This document shows, in pieces, positions 19,479 through 30,092 of a DNA stretch of 64,000 nt; the first letter of the stretch is position 1; each line of letters begins with the position of its first letter. Source of the stretch: Diplonema japonicum (taxonomy: Eukaryota > Euglenozoa > Diplonemea > Diplonemida > Diplonemidae); NCBI GenBank assembly GCA_964019335.1, contig OZ025757.1, positions 152,547-216,546 on the forward strand, given 5' to 3'. The notes under the pieces were generated by a model that was given only the letters and a program-made list of their open reading frames with translations, did not search any database and was not told where the DNA came from. The translations under genes and the position numbers were made by a program.

Positions 19479-22280
19479 CTAAGAGCTGCCAGGAGGTGCG
19501 GTCCACTCCACCACCTCAGAGCCAGGGGTGTTCTTCACCACCTTCCCCAAGACACCATCGGTGAGCCAGTTCGCCCCTAAACCAGCAAAGGTCATTGTGA
19601 CTGCATGAACCTTCCAGCCATCCCCACCCTGTGCCCTGATCCGAACCTTGCGGGGGTGCTGCAGGATCCCAGTTGCAGTCATCACATGAACACTCCCCTG
19701 GGCAGGGGCCGCCACACTCCCCACAACCTGAACACTCCCATCCCAGTACTCCACCTCAATGGGGTAGGTGTGTTGCGACTCTGCATTGGTTTCCGAAGCG
19801 GTCACCACCCCCACAGTGAAGTCCATCGAGTTCAAGGCGTACATGTTGCTCCGGAAGGTCCCCCCACAGAAGGCCTCCCCGTTCCCGATGCAAGGAGCGT
19901 TGCAATCCCCACTTGCAGCCGGAGGCTTGGAGCGGATGTCCTGCGTGCACCAGCAGGTGTCTCCCTTCTGTATCCCAAAGAACTTGTAGTTCCGAACAGT
20001 GTCCCCACCACAGTACGCTGCACAGTGCTCAACTGACATCTCTGCAGAGACGTACGCCGTCCTCCCAACATTGTCCTCGAAGCACCCCACATGAGAGAAG
20101 CGGACAGAACTCTTCACAGCCATGTTCTGGTGCCCGCTGGTTGCGCAGTCGTCTGAGTTTGTTCTGGCCGATTCCACAAGTTCAGAAGCCCCGCCGCACC
20201 AACATTCGGATGTGAAGAGCGTCCCTGCATGGGTGTGCCCGGCGGTGTTACACAGTGCAAAGCACTGCTGTGGTGTATAGGCTGCGACGCTCCTCGACTT
20301 CAGGGCACGGTAGTCGGCGAAGCATCCTGTGTCATGTGATGCCACTGTTGGTGTGTGCCCGCTTATGGTGTAGCCCCACGTGCCACTGGCACTAGATGGT
20401 AAAGGTGGGGCAATAAAGAGGATGTAAGCCGATACAAGGAACAGGTAGTTACCTGCTGCGTACAGGTTGGGTTTGACCAGCGGGTAACCGACGTTTACGC
20501 TACCCACGATAGTGGGCACACGAGGCGCGCTGATGTCTCGGATCACGATGCTACCGGTAAAAAAATTGACAGAATCAAATTCCACGGCGATAAACAGAGC
20601 GTTGCCAGCAATTGCCATGCCACTAGACGGAGGGACGGCTTGGTTAAGGAGTAAAACAGGCACCGAAGGCGTCGCGACATCCACCACCACCAGGTTCTGT
20701 GTACCAATAACGTATGCCGTCGTATCCTTCACAAGAACCTCAGTTGCCCCAGCGATGTCAAGCTTCGCAAGAAATTTCGGCGACGACGGTTCACACACAT
20801 CGAGAACCTGCAAACTCTGCCCGTCAACAAGGTACGCTGTTGTCCCCGAAACGATAACGGACGTCGCAACCCCGGCGTAGTGTCCCACCTTCCGCATTAT
20901 GGAACCCCCTATGTTCATAACCACAAGACCCTTGGAACCGCAAGCAAAGTACGCAAAATTACCATCAATGTACATTTTTTCCACCCCGGGAAGCAGCATT
21001 CTTTCAACAAGCCGGGGGGTGCTTGAAATGTCAAGAACAAACAGTTGTGCCGCACTGGAAACGAACAGTTGGGTTCCGACAGACGCGAAGGCGAGAACCT
21101 GGTCTTGGTAAAAGAAAAACTTGGGATTCGTCCCGGGTTGGTAGATCTCAATCCCGTAGTCCAAAAATCTTACCGAGGCACCGTCAGGAGTAACATGGGC
21201 AACAGGCAGCTTCATGGGGGGAACGTACACACTGCCTAACAACCCAGAGTTGAGAACGTAATTCCTCAACCCGTACCGGGATACCTGCATGAAAACACCC
21301 TTTGCGGTAACCATCAAAGAGAGCCCGATTACACTATATTCTTCGACAAAAGTTGGCGATTCCGGGATGGGGTACAAAGAGTACACGAGAAGCTTGGTGT
21401 AGACCAAAACGTAAAGATGATTCCCGTGAATTTCGATATCCTGGATGAAACCGCCTTGAGGATACGCGACGCTTGCGTGCCAGCTGAGATAGTTTGTCGG
21501 ATCCGAACACTGGCTGCAAACCAGTTTGGAAATGTATAGCGTCGACCCCGTTGCAACGTAAAGGTACAAAGGTCGAACAGAAATTACCTGGCTGTAGAAA
21601 ACGAATTTTGTAGCGGATGCGAAGCCTTGATGGTTCTGCACGAGCTTCTGGTTCACGACGATCGGGTTGGTGTTGGAAGGGAGGTCGTTCGTCTTCAAAC
21701 CATTTTCGTCGGAGTAGTAATACCTCCAGAGCAAACCATCAGAGACATATTCTTCAAGTTGGAACACTGCAGTTCTGGTGTGCGTTCCGAGCTTGCTGAG
21801 GACCCCGGTGTGGACAGGATTGAGACTATCAGCAATGTTGAAGTGGATAAGATCTGAATGTGTGTCGCTTCGCCCGGTAACATACAATTCGTGGCCTATG
21901 GCGGTAGCGGTGTCGACCCGAAAGCTGCTTGGGCGAGCGTGAGGTGCGGAATTTTTCAGAACCGGTTTCCAAGGATCGCTTGAATCAAAGGCCCACACGT
22001 TTTGTGCCCCTATGGCGTATAAAGTATTTGATCCGTGAACAATTACCCTCCACACCTCTTCCCCAAGCTTGAAACCTGTCACAAATTTCGTGTTGCCAAC
22101 GTCGGTCATGTCGTAGACCAGAAGCCCCGAAGAACCCCCTGCTACGTAACCTACGTCACCGTTTAACTTCAAATCATATCCGCCAGGGCTGTGCCCCAAA
22201 TACTTGTATTGCGTAATAGAAGGTTCCCCGGCGATGGTCAGTGCGAGGCACAGCACGAGGAATATTGATGACGGGTCCAT
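19479..22280 (-). CDS. Secreted LVIVD-propeller/WSC/PLAT-like protein, subfamily A copy 5 (933 aa)
   Basis: Complete frame of 933 residues. The signal peptide is MDPSSIFLVLCLALTIAGEP. It has propeller repeats (LFVSSAAQLFVLDI, GTTAYLVDGQSLQVLDVCEP, FLAKLDIAGATEVLV), two WSC domains and the PLAT-like tail. The central propeller shares long stretches with copy 4 (SSTPRLVERMLLPGV, FAYFACGSKGLVVMNIGG). The C-terminal tail is nearly identical to copy 2 (TNAESQHTYPIEVEYW). It carries its own WSC1 variants (ELVESARTNSDDC). The ATG is preceded on the coding strand by ACATTTATC, an A/G-rich stretch and then a long A-run about 25 nt upstream. Confidence 0.94.
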   Translation of the reverse strand: MDPSSIFLVLCLALTIAGEPSITQYKYLGHSPGGYDLKLNGDVGYVAGGSSGLLVYDMTDVGNTKFVTGFKLGEEVWRVIVHGSNTLYAIGAQNVWAFDSSDPWKPVLKNSAPHARPSSFRVDTATAIGHELYVTGRSDTHSDLIHFNIADSLNPVHTGVLSKLGTHTRTAVFQLEEYVSDGLLWRYYYSDENGLKTNDLPSNTNPIVVNQKLVQNHQGFASATKFVFYSQVISVRPLYLYVATGSTLYISKLVCSQCSDPTNYLSWHASVAYPQGGFIQDIEIHGNHLYVLVYTKLLVYSLYPIPESPTFVEEYSVIGLSLMVTAKGVFMQVSRYGLRNYVLNSGLLGSVYVPPMKLPVAHVTPDGASVRFLDYGIEIYQPGTNPKFFFYQDQVLAFASVGTQLFVSSAAQLFVLDISSTPRLVERMLLPGVEKMYIDGNFAYFACGSKGLVVMNIGGSIMRKVGHYAGVATSVIVSGTTAYLVDGQSLQVLDVCEPSSPKFLAKLDIAGATEVLVKDTTAYVIGTQNLVVVDVATPSVPVLLLNQAVPPSSGMAIAGNALFIAVEFDSVNFFTGSIVIRDISAPRVPTIVGSVNVGYPLVKPNLYAAGNYLFLVSAYILFIAPPLPSSASGTWGYTISGHTPTVASHDTGCFADYRALKSRSVAAYTPQQCFALCNTAGHTHAGTLFTSECWCGGASELVESARTNSDDCATSGHQNMAVKSSVRFSHVGCFEDNVGRTAYVSAEMSVEHCAAYCGGDTVRNYKFFGIQKGDTCWCTQDIRSKPPAASGDCNAPCIGNGEAFCGGTFRSNMYALNSMDFTVGVVTASETNAESQHTYPIEVEYWDGSVQVVGSVAAPAQGSVHVMTATGILQHPRKVRIRAQGGDGWKVHAVTMTFAGLGANWLTDGVLGKVVKNTPGSEVVEWTAPPGSS

Positions 22281-22347
22281 GATAAATGTTTTCCCTCCTT
22301 TTCCTTTTTTTTTTTTTTTTTTTTTTTTTTTTGTCGGATCATCCGTC

Positions 22348-22379
<32 letters not shown>

Positions 22380-23310
22380 GGAATTTCAACACGTTTTACG
22401 AGTGTCTAGCAGAGAAAAGAAAAAGAAAAAGAAGGGGGGAGGGGGGAAAGAGAATTGAAACAACACGTTTTTGGGAGAGCAAAGGTGCTTCCATACATGC
22501 ATACTACCTACCCCACCCCCCCACCCCCCCCAGAGATAAAAAAATTAATTAAAAGAATATGTCCTGTTGTCCCAAAAAGAAAAAAAACTCAAAGTGCAGG
22601 ACAAACCCCCTCATGGAGGGCCGCCCAAAAAAAAAAGAAGAAGAAAAAAAAACTCACTATGCCGAGCGGTGGAGGGGACATCAAAGCTGTTAACAATTGC
22701 CTGCTCTTTTTTTTAAATCCCACGGGAATCAGAAAATCTGCACGCAAACTGTTTTCAAATTCAAGGAATATTTGATGCCGCCTAGCATGGGGGGGTGGGT
22801 GGGGAGGAGGGGAGGGAGAGGGAGAAATACGCCATAAGCTGCAGCAAGCAAAAATCAAAGAGAGAGGGAAAGAGAGAGAAAAAAAAAAAAAAAAACTGTC
22901 CCGCTGCTGCTTGTTTTACGCACTGCTATCTCGCTTCAAGACGAATAGCTCTCTTCGATCTGACAATACACTAATAGTTGATATAAAAAAAAATAAAAAA
23001 GAAATAACAAAAATGGGGGAGTGTGTGTCTTTGACATGCAAAAGAAAAAAAAAATGCCGCAGATACAGCGTTTGCACAGAAATAAGAGAACAGATTCGGA
23101 GGGTGCCGTTCTCTAGAGCGGTATAAGAGGGGAAGGGGGGGAGAAAAAAATAGGATCACAGAACAGGAGGAGCCCCCACAACATGCTCACTCTGCAAGCC
23201 TCTTGCAGCAGTGGGCATCCTTGTCAAGGTTGAACCATATAAATTTAAAGTAAACGTTCGCCATCTAATTCTTTCTTTTTTTTTTTTGAGCAATTTTTCA
23301 CCACCAAAAA
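22281..23310. other. Intergenic between subfamilies A and B
   Basis: This spacer separates the two subfamilies. It contains A/T runs, the hairpin cassette copy at 22588-22626, a G/A-rich tract at 22790-22825 and no identifiable gene. I see no promoter or strand-switch signal that would explain the subfamily boundary. Confidence 0.6.
22588..22626 (+). repeat. Short recurrent hairpin cassette between A-runs (copy 2)
   Basis: Matches 6184-6225 over about 39 bases (CTCAAAGTGCAGGACAAACC then CCCTCATGGAGGGCCGCCC), with A-runs on both sides. Confidence 0.8.
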
Positions 23311-26103
23311 TCAGGGAGCGATCCAGACCCCCAACCTTTGCCCTTCCTGATCCTTGATCCACGCCCCTGTCTCCCCATTGATATGCCACTTCACAGCCGT
23401 TGTGGTGGGACCGGAGAACTTCACGTGCTTCACATTCCACCCGTCCCCGCCCTGTTCCCTCAACCGCACCTCCCGAGGGAGCATCGCGGCAGTGGGGATA
23501 GTGAAGAGGGCGATCGACCCCTGAGCAGGAGCCACCACACTCCCCACAATCTGAACACTCCCATCCCAGTACTCCACCTCAACGGGGAAGGAGTGCGCCG
23601 ACTGGGAGTAGTCACCTGTCCCTGTCTGCACCTCCAGTGTCAAAGACACAGGTTTCAGAATGGAAACGATCGAGAGGGAAGTCTGCCCCCAGAGCCTGCA
23701 CTCGTGTGAGTCGGCCGTGCACGAAGGGCAGCTCGCAGCAGGGGCACGTAGCGCCAGCCCGATGTCGTTGCCGCACCTGCAAAGGTCGTTTTGCATGCTG
23801 GAGTACGTCGATCCCTGTGCCCTGCACGTCTCGGAGCACTCCGACACTGTGAGCAATGAGCTCTGCAGAACGTGCGACGCTCCTGCAGGACCGTAATTTG
23901 TGTAACATCCCACGTGCACGGGGACCGCACTACGCACGGACACCCTCCCAGCAGCCCCTGTGGCTGTGCACTCCGAGGTGTCGCTACGGGTGCTCCCCAC
24001 GAAGTCCGCAGAATTCCCGCAGCAGCACTCCACTTTGCCACCCGTCGTCGTCAGCCCGGAGCGTGTGTGGCCTTCAGAACCGCATGCCGACGCGCACCCC
24101 TCCGCCGTCACCGCAGCAATGATCACCCTGATGGGCATAATGGGGTTCCCGTTCATCACCTCATGCAGGCATCCCATTTCGTTCCCGGGGTACTGAACCG
24201 ATCTTGAAATGGTCAGCCTCTGGAGGCCGTTGTTGGTGTCCGCAATGAACAGGTGGTCGCCGCTGACGTGCACTGTCGACTGGCCCATGCCGGTGGCGAG
24301 GTTGGTTGTGCCCGTGGTCTTCGCGTACTGCTCATGCGGTGCACTGATGTCAACGATGGTGACATAGTCATACAATGTGACGTACTTGAGAAAGGCTGTC
24401 TCCTCCGACACAGCCATCTGGAAGGGGTTGCTGAACTCAAAGGTCCCACCTTGAACAGGCGTTGCTGGGGTGCTGACGTCAACAGCCGTGAACTTCGTCT
24501 CGCTGGTAACGTAGACAATTGTGCCCCTCACGTGAACATCCTTCGCACCAACAATGTCGAACTTCCCAATGAAAGTGGGAACCGAAGTCGAACACACATT
24601 GACCAGCTGAAGGCTCGTCCCGTCCGCAATGTAAGCGGTTGTCCCTGATACAGTCACCGCCTTCGCAGTCCCTGGTGTGTCGAAGACACCCAAACGGCGC
24701 ATCGGGCTGTTCTCTGTGTCCAGGATCACAAGACCAGCCGACCCACAAGCAAGATACAAAGTGCTGCCCTCCACATACATATCTTCAACACCATGCTGCG
24801 AGTAGATCTCCAAGAGGAGGGGGGCCGCAGGGTTGCTGACATCGAGGGTGAAGACCTCCGAGGACGCGAAGTAAAGCCTGTTCCCGACCACCTTCTCCGC
24901 CATCCCGTTGATCATATGCGGGTGGCTGTAAAACCCAACCCTCAGCATGCTGCTCCTGTCAAACACCTCAATACCATACGGGCTGGACACCTTGAACACG
25001 TGCGTATCGGACGAAGCAAGAAGGGGAACCTGCTCTGTAGGGAGGGCAGCGAGGGTCTGGAAGACCTCGGAGGACGAAGCTGTGGAGTACGCGAACTGCA
25101 CGAAGCCCGCGTCTTGCAAAATGTAGTGATGAGCACCTGCTCTCGGCAAATGAACAAGTCTGCGGTTTGTCGCGGTAGATGTAGTCTTCAAATGAAGAGG
25201 GCTCGTAGGGGATCCACCAAGACCGTTCGTCGTGTTAATGTTGTACCTCACTATCTCATTAGTGGTGAGGACAAGGAGCCAGCCACCATCGCTTCTGATA
25301 TCCACAATAGGCGCGGAAAGGATCGCTGTGAGAGTGATGGTCGACTGCCTGACCGCACCGGCGCTGCCCAAAGACAATACATAGAAAACCGAACCGCAAC
25401 CGATGTAAAGGGAATCCTCGTGGTAAAAACTAAAGGCGGTCACGGGGCCTATCAAAGTGGTAGGAAGGGTCACGGTCCGATCACCACCCGCAACGGGAGC
25501 AGACGCACCGGTAGCAGCCAAAGTACCGGTGAAGGTTAGCCCATCTGATTTATACATGAACTCTTCACTACCGTGCCTCACAGCCTGTGCCGATGAGGCA
25601 GCTGCGGAATACGTGTGTTCCCAGGTAGTTGTCAGAGCTGACAATGCAAACCTCTTGAACAGAGTGGTGGAGTGGAAGGAACCGATAAAAACGATCTCGG
25701 ACGTGGAGGGTGCCCATTTGAGCTCAAGGCACTCAGACAGCACATGGGGGGAGTTATGTACTTCCGTCGGGCTATCCCAGTATTGCAGGCTGTACGCGGT
25801 GACCTCTTCGTGCGTTGCCACATATAACATCCCAGATACGACTATGACCCGTTGTGCGGGGTATCTCGTCTTCAGGGTTCCGCCCACTTTCGGGTTCGTT
25901 GGGATCGAGAGGTCATAGATGAGAACCCCATGGTGGCCCGCAGCAACATACCCGTGCTTCTCGTCCGCGCTAGTTGTAAGGTCTTTGAGGTCTACACTGT
26001 CCCTTGGTCTGTCGAAACGCCCTGAGAGGGTAGTGGCTGCTTCGCTGTCTACCACCAACCAGCATAGTGCCACGATGAGAGCATGGGGCGATGCAGAACG
26101 CAT
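23311..26103 (-). CDS. Secreted LVIVD-propeller/WSC/PLAT-like protein, subfamily B copy 1 (930 aa)
   Basis: Complete frame of 930 residues. The N-terminus MRSASPHALIVALCWLVVDS is a signal peptide. LVIVD-type repeats are clear in the middle (NRLYFASSEVFTLDVSNPAA, TLYLACGSAGLVILDTENSP, GTTAYIADGTSLQLVNVC). Two divergent WSC modules follow (GCLHEVMNGN... ECCCGNSADF; GCYTNYGPAG... LCRCGNDIG). The C-terminal PLAT-like domain (LTLEVQTGTGDYSQSAHSFP, EVEYWDGSVQIVGSV, GGDGWNVKHVKF) ends in GVWIAP. The propeller N-half is unlike B copies 2-4, while the later repeats and tail are close to them. The A-run A14 GAAAC ends just before the ATG. A secreted binding protein is inferred. Confidence 0.94.
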   Translation of the reverse strand: MRSASPHALIVALCWLVVDSEAATTLSGRFDRPRDSVDLKDLTTSADEKHGYVAAGHHGVLIYDLSIPTNPKVGGTLKTRYPAQRVIVVSGMLYVATHEEVTAYSLQYWDSPTEVHNSPHVLSECLELKWAPSTSEIVFIGSFHSTTLFKRFALSALTTTWEHTYSAAASSAQAVRHGSEEFMYKSDGLTFTGTLAATGASAPVAGGDRTVTLPTTLIGPVTAFSFYHEDSLYIGCGSVFYVLSLGSAGAVRQSTITLTAILSAPIVDIRSDGGWLLVLTTNEIVRYNINTTNGLGGSPTSPLHLKTTSTATNRRLVHLPRAGAHHYILQDAGFVQFAYSTASSSEVFQTLAALPTEQVPLLASSDTHVFKVSSPYGIEVFDRSSMLRVGFYSHPHMINGMAEKVVGNRLYFASSEVFTLDVSNPAAPLLLEIYSQHGVEDMYVEGSTLYLACGSAGLVILDTENSPMRRLGVFDTPGTAKAVTVSGTTAYIADGTSLQLVNVCSTSVPTFIGKFDIVGAKDVHVRGTIVYVTSETKFTAVDVSTPATPVQGGTFEFSNPFQMAVSEETAFLKYVTLYDYVTIVDISAPHEQYAKTTGTTNLATGMGQSTVHVSGDHLFIADTNNGLQRLTISRSVQYPGNEMGCLHEVMNGNPIMPIRVIIAAVTAEGCASACGSEGHTRSGLTTTGGKVECCCGNSADFVGSTRSDTSECTATGAAGRVSVRSAVPVHVGCYTNYGPAGASHVLQSSLLTVSECSETCRAQGSTYSSMQNDLCRCGNDIGLALRAPAASCPSCTADSHECRLWGQTSLSIVSILKPVSLTLEVQTGTGDYSQSAHSFPVEVEYWDGSVQIVGSVVAPAQGSIALFTIPTAAMLPREVRLREQGGDGWNVKHVKFSGPTTTAVKWHINGETGAWIKDQEGQRLGVWIAP

Positions 26104-26468
26104 GTTTCTTTTTTTTTTTTTTCTTGATTTGGCTTCTTCTTTTTTTTTTCTCTGGGGGTGAAAAGGAGTTTTAAAAAAAAAAAGAAAGAGAAAGACAAAG
26201 TATAAAAAAAAAATTTAAATAAAAACGTTGAAACAGGGGGGGGGGGGGGGGGGGGGGTTTCTCTCTCTCTTGCTCGGTTTTGCAAATCGACGGCAGACAG
26301 GAGGATTGGGGGGGGAGAAAAAAAAAAGAGAAAAAAAAAACTCCCCATTAAAATAGACCAACGGTCAACAAGAGTTTTTTTTTTTTTTTTTTTTAAATTA
26401 CCAACAAATAAATGATGTCGTAATTTTGAGTTTCCGGTAAGTAAAGTTTTACCTAAGCAAGGAACAAG

Positions 26469-26512
<44 letters not shown>

Positions 26513-27377
26513 AATTGCAATACGTTCTCCCACTCGGGCGCTACCGGTGATGACCGACGAGGAGGTCAACACGGGAACAACACATCTGATGCACTTCTTA
26601 AAATTCCATGTTATCTCCACCACCAAAGAAAAAAAAAAGATTCTAAAAAACAAAAACAAAAGACATTTAGAAATGAAAGGAGAAGGGGAAGAGGGACGGG
26701 GGGGGGGGGTTCTTTTTTTTGAAGAAGAAAGAATGAAAAAAAAAAGAAATATCCTGGCGCTTGTTTGTTTGTGCATTATTAGCATCGGCACGAAAACGTG
26801 TTAATTTCCCCTCCAGAAAAACCTGCATAAAAAAGCAGACTAACTGCACAAGCCATTGAATAATCCTTAGTTAAGACAATATAATAAATATTGCATTTAC
26901 AACAAGAAAAAGAGAAGGATAAAAACAGGGAAACGATCTATCCTTCTAGAGCAAAGCATTTGAGGGGGAGAAGGGGGGGAGACAGAACAAACGAAGGAGC
27001 AGAAACCATTTTGCACGAGTGGGGATAGAGGGTTGAAACATGAGACACTCAACTATCATTAACTGAATCATCCAAAACACCTTGGTTCCCGTGTAAAAAT
27101 AATTCTTTATGACTATATGTCTTTGTTTTTTCGCGGTTTTTTTTTTTTTTTTTTTTTTTTTTTCTTTCTTGCTCGGCACAAGGTACATATAGTTATAAAG
27201 TCATTTTTTTGAAAGATAAATATTTGTAACAAAAAAAAAAAAAAAAAAAAAAGAAAAGAAAAAAAGAATAGCGGCTTACCACCTCTCTAAATATTCCAAC
27301 GGACTGTCGCAGTACACAAGGTGGAATAAGAGAATGATATAGAGTGTCGTGGCTTTTTATCGACCACCTTGACCACT
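26104..27377. other. Intergenic, repeat fragments, no gene
   Basis: A long A-run (about 26469-26510), a G run near 26237-26258 and a fragment of repeat R2 (26525-26612, CACTCGGGCGCTACCGGTGA). The stretch from about 26914 to 27377 is homologous to the spacer downstream of B copy 3 (30941-31147): AAAGAGAAGGATAAAAACAG, ACACCTTGGTTCCC, GAGAATGATATAGAGTG. The spacer was therefore duplicated together with the gene. No gene. Confidence 0.65.
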
Positions 27378-30092
27378 TCAAGGAGCGACCCAGACCCCCA
27401 GCCTGTGCCCTTCCTGATCCTTGATCCACATCCCTGTCGCACCATCGACACGCCACTTCACAGCCGTTGTGGTGGGACCGGAGAACTTCACGTGCTTCAC
27501 ATTCCACCCGTCCCCGCCCTGTTCCTTCAACCGCACCTCCCGAGGGAGCATCGCGGCAGTGGGGATGGTGAAGAGGGCGGTCGACCCCTGAGCAGGAGCT
27601 ACCACACTCCCCACAATCTGAACACTCCCATCCCAGTACTCCACCTCAACGGGGAAGGAGTGCGCCGACTGGGAGTAGTCACCTGTCCCTGTCTGCACCT
27701 CCAGTGTCAAAGACACAGGTTTCAGAATGGAGAATGCTTGCCGATTGTACCGCCCGCACTTCTGCTGAGGGTCCGCGAGGCACGGAAAACTGCAGTCAGC
27801 TGCTGGAGCAAGTTTTTGTGTCCCGATGTTGTCCCAGCAATAGCACGAGCCCCTGCCCAGCACACCGGAGTAGGCTTTCCCCTTCGCCTGGCACAGCCCC
27901 GCACACCGCGACACCGTCACAAAGCTATTAGCCCCCGCGTGCTCCAACCTTCTCGTGTCGTCTTCTAAGAGGTCCACGTAGCACCCCACATGCACAGGCA
28001 CCGCACTCCGTACAGCGATCCTCCCAGAGTCCACAGCCGAACACCCAGAAGCCTCACTGCGGATGCTTCCCACGAAATCCGCCGCCTCCCCGCAGCAGCA
28101 CTCCACACTCGCAGCCATCGTTCGCAGACCAGAGTGCGTGAACTTCACAGAGCTGCACAATGACGCACACTGCACTGAAGTCATTGTGGTGAAGAACTTC
28201 CTGACAGGCAGGATATAGTTGTTGGCAGCCACCTCATGCAGACACCCCACTTCACTGCCAGAGAAAGATGCAATTGTGTCGGTGATGGTCAGCCTCTGAA
28301 GGCCATGATGCATGTCCGCAATAAACAAGAAGGGGCCACTGACGTGCATCATGGGCTGCGCCGTGGTGCTGATCGCGGTGTGTTTTTCCTGGAGCTGCCA
28401 GTAGCTGATGTCGACTGTGCTAATGGTGCTTGGTCTGACGAGGAAAGCCGCCTGCTGCGTCACAGCTATCGTAAAGGAGGAGGTCTTGTAATTCCTCTGG
28501 GAAGGTGCTGCAGGTGTTTTGACATCCACCACCGCCATGTTTATGCTGTTCACAACGTAGGCGGTCTTCCCCACCACCTCCACATCCCTCGCACCAGCAA
28601 TGCTCACCATCCCAAGAAGCACAGGCGACGCGGGATCGCACGCCTCGACCACCTGAAGGCTCGTCCCGTCCGCAATGTAAGCGGTTGTCCCTGATACAGT
28701 CACCGCCTTCGCAGTCCCTGGTGTGTCGAAGACACCAAGAAAGCGCATCGGGCTGTTCTCTGTGTCCAGGATCATAAGACCAGCCGACCCACAAGCAAGA
28801 TACAAAGTGCTGCCCTCCACATACATATCTTCAACACCACGCTGCGAGTAGATCTCCAAGAGGAGGGGGGCCGCAGGGTTGCTGACATCGAGGGTGAAGA
28901 CCTCCGAGGACGCGAAGTAAAGCCTGTTCCCGACCACCTTCTCCGCCATCCCGAGGATCGCATGCGGATGGCTGTAAAACCCAACCCTCTGCAGGGTGTT
29001 CTTGTCAAACACCTCAATACCATACGGGCTGAACGCCTTGAACACATGTGTGGCAGACGAAGCAAGAAGGGGAGCAAGCTCAACGAGGGGAAAGGGGACG
29101 AATTTGATTTTAGAAGCGAAATCGTAAAAAAGCAGTGCCTCTGTGGTGACGACATAGATGCTGCTCGCAACGGTGACGGCGCGTATGTTGCTCCCCACCG
29201 GATCGTTCGAACCGCTGTGTAAAAGGCTGGGGTGGTTGTGGTCCGTAACGGAGTACACAAACACCGCCTTTGTGGTGACAACTGTCAATACAGCGCCAGA
29301 TAGTCTAATGTCCACGACAGGGTCGGCTAAGGTTGTCGTGCGGAGGATAGTAATATCTGACTCACTTAAAGACACATAGTGGCAACGCGTCCCCTCTGCT
29401 AGGTAACCGCGTGTCCTCGAGGTACCCTCCACCATCTTGAAGACCGTGACATCGACTCCGGAAATTGAGGGTGGGTAATAGAAGTAATAGCGTACATCAG
29501 GCAGCACTTCGATTCCGCTGAATATGAAGCAGTCCACGCTAATCCTCGTGGCCCTGCAGCTCCAATCGCTTTCATATGATGCCCCGATCCCGACGTAATT
29601 CAAGGATATCTGCGCGATCACACCGAGCTGAAGTGTGTACTTACTGAGGAATGACTGCTGGTAATGTACGTTTATATCGTTACTGATTGAAAATATGATA
29701 TTTCCTGAAAGGTAAATGAAAAATGGCGACACCGGGCGATGCGGTGTGCTGTACATCACCGTTGGTCTGTCCCAGAACTGCAGACTGTATCCGGTGATTT
29801 CGGCAGAGCCTTCTACGTACAGAACCCCGTTAACGACGAGGACCCTGTCTGCAGAGGATCTTGTCTTCAGGGTGCTGATCAGAATCGGGTTTCTCGCGGA
29901 GGCAAGGTTGTAGATCAGAACCCCTTGGGCCCCTGCCGCCACGTACCCGGCGTTGTTGTGCATCGCAATGTCGCTCAGTGTGACATTGTCCCTTGGTTTG
30001 TCAATTAGGCCCGACAGGGATGGTGCAGCCTCGCTGTCCAACACCAACCAGCACAGTACTAAACAGAGAGCAAGGGACACAGGGCGCCGCAT
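27378..30092 (-). CDS. Secreted LVIVD-propeller/WSC/PLAT-like protein, subfamily B copy 2 (904 aa)
   Basis: Complete frame of 904 residues. The signal peptide MRRPVSLALCLVLCWLVLDS is identical to that of B copy 3, and the first 140 residues are shared with it (GLIDKPRDNVTLSDIAM). Propeller repeats fill about 25-600, two WSC domains about 615-785, and the PLAT-like domain about 795-904 (GGDGWNVKHVKFSGP, ending LGVWVAP). A few residues set it apart from copies 3 and 4: WSC2 has CYCWDN where they have CYCGDD, replacing a glycine that is usual after the C-x-C of WSC domains. The coding strand has an A-run of about 31 followed by CGTT and the ATG. Confidence 0.94.
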   Translation of the reverse strand: MRRPVSLALCLVLCWLVLDSEAAPSLSGLIDKPRDNVTLSDIAMHNNAGYVAAGAQGVLIYNLASARNPILISTLKTRSSADRVLVVNGVLYVEGSAEITGYSLQFWDRPTVMYSTPHRPVSPFFIYLSGNIIFSISNDINVHYQQSFLSKYTLQLGVIAQISLNYVGIGASYESDWSCRATRISVDCFIFSGIEVLPDVRYYFYYPPSISGVDVTVFKMVEGTSRTRGYLAEGTRCHYVSLSESDITILRTTTLADPVVDIRLSGAVLTVVTTKAVFVYSVTDHNHPSLLHSGSNDPVGSNIRAVTVASSIYVVTTEALLFYDFASKIKFVPFPLVELAPLLASSATHVFKAFSPYGIEVFDKNTLQRVGFYSHPHAILGMAEKVVGNRLYFASSEVFTLDVSNPAAPLLLEIYSQRGVEDMYVEGSTLYLACGSAGLMILDTENSPMRFLGVFDTPGTAKAVTVSGTTAYIADGTSLQVVEACDPASPVLLGMVSIAGARDVEVVGKTAYVVNSINMAVVDVKTPAAPSQRNYKTSSFTIAVTQQAAFLVRPSTISTVDISYWQLQEKHTAISTTAQPMMHVSGPFLFIADMHHGLQRLTITDTIASFSGSEVGCLHEVAANNYILPVRKFFTTMTSVQCASLCSSVKFTHSGLRTMAASVECCCGEAADFVGSIRSEASGCSAVDSGRIAVRSAVPVHVGCYVDLLEDDTRRLEHAGANSFVTVSRCAGLCQAKGKAYSGVLGRGSCYCWDNIGTQKLAPAADCSFPCLADPQQKCGRYNRQAFSILKPVSLTLEVQTGTGDYSQSAHSFPVEVEYWDGSVQIVGSVVAPAQGSTALFTIPTAAMLPREVRLKEQGGDGWNVKHVKFSGPTTTAVKWRVDGATGMWIKDQEGHRLGVWVAP

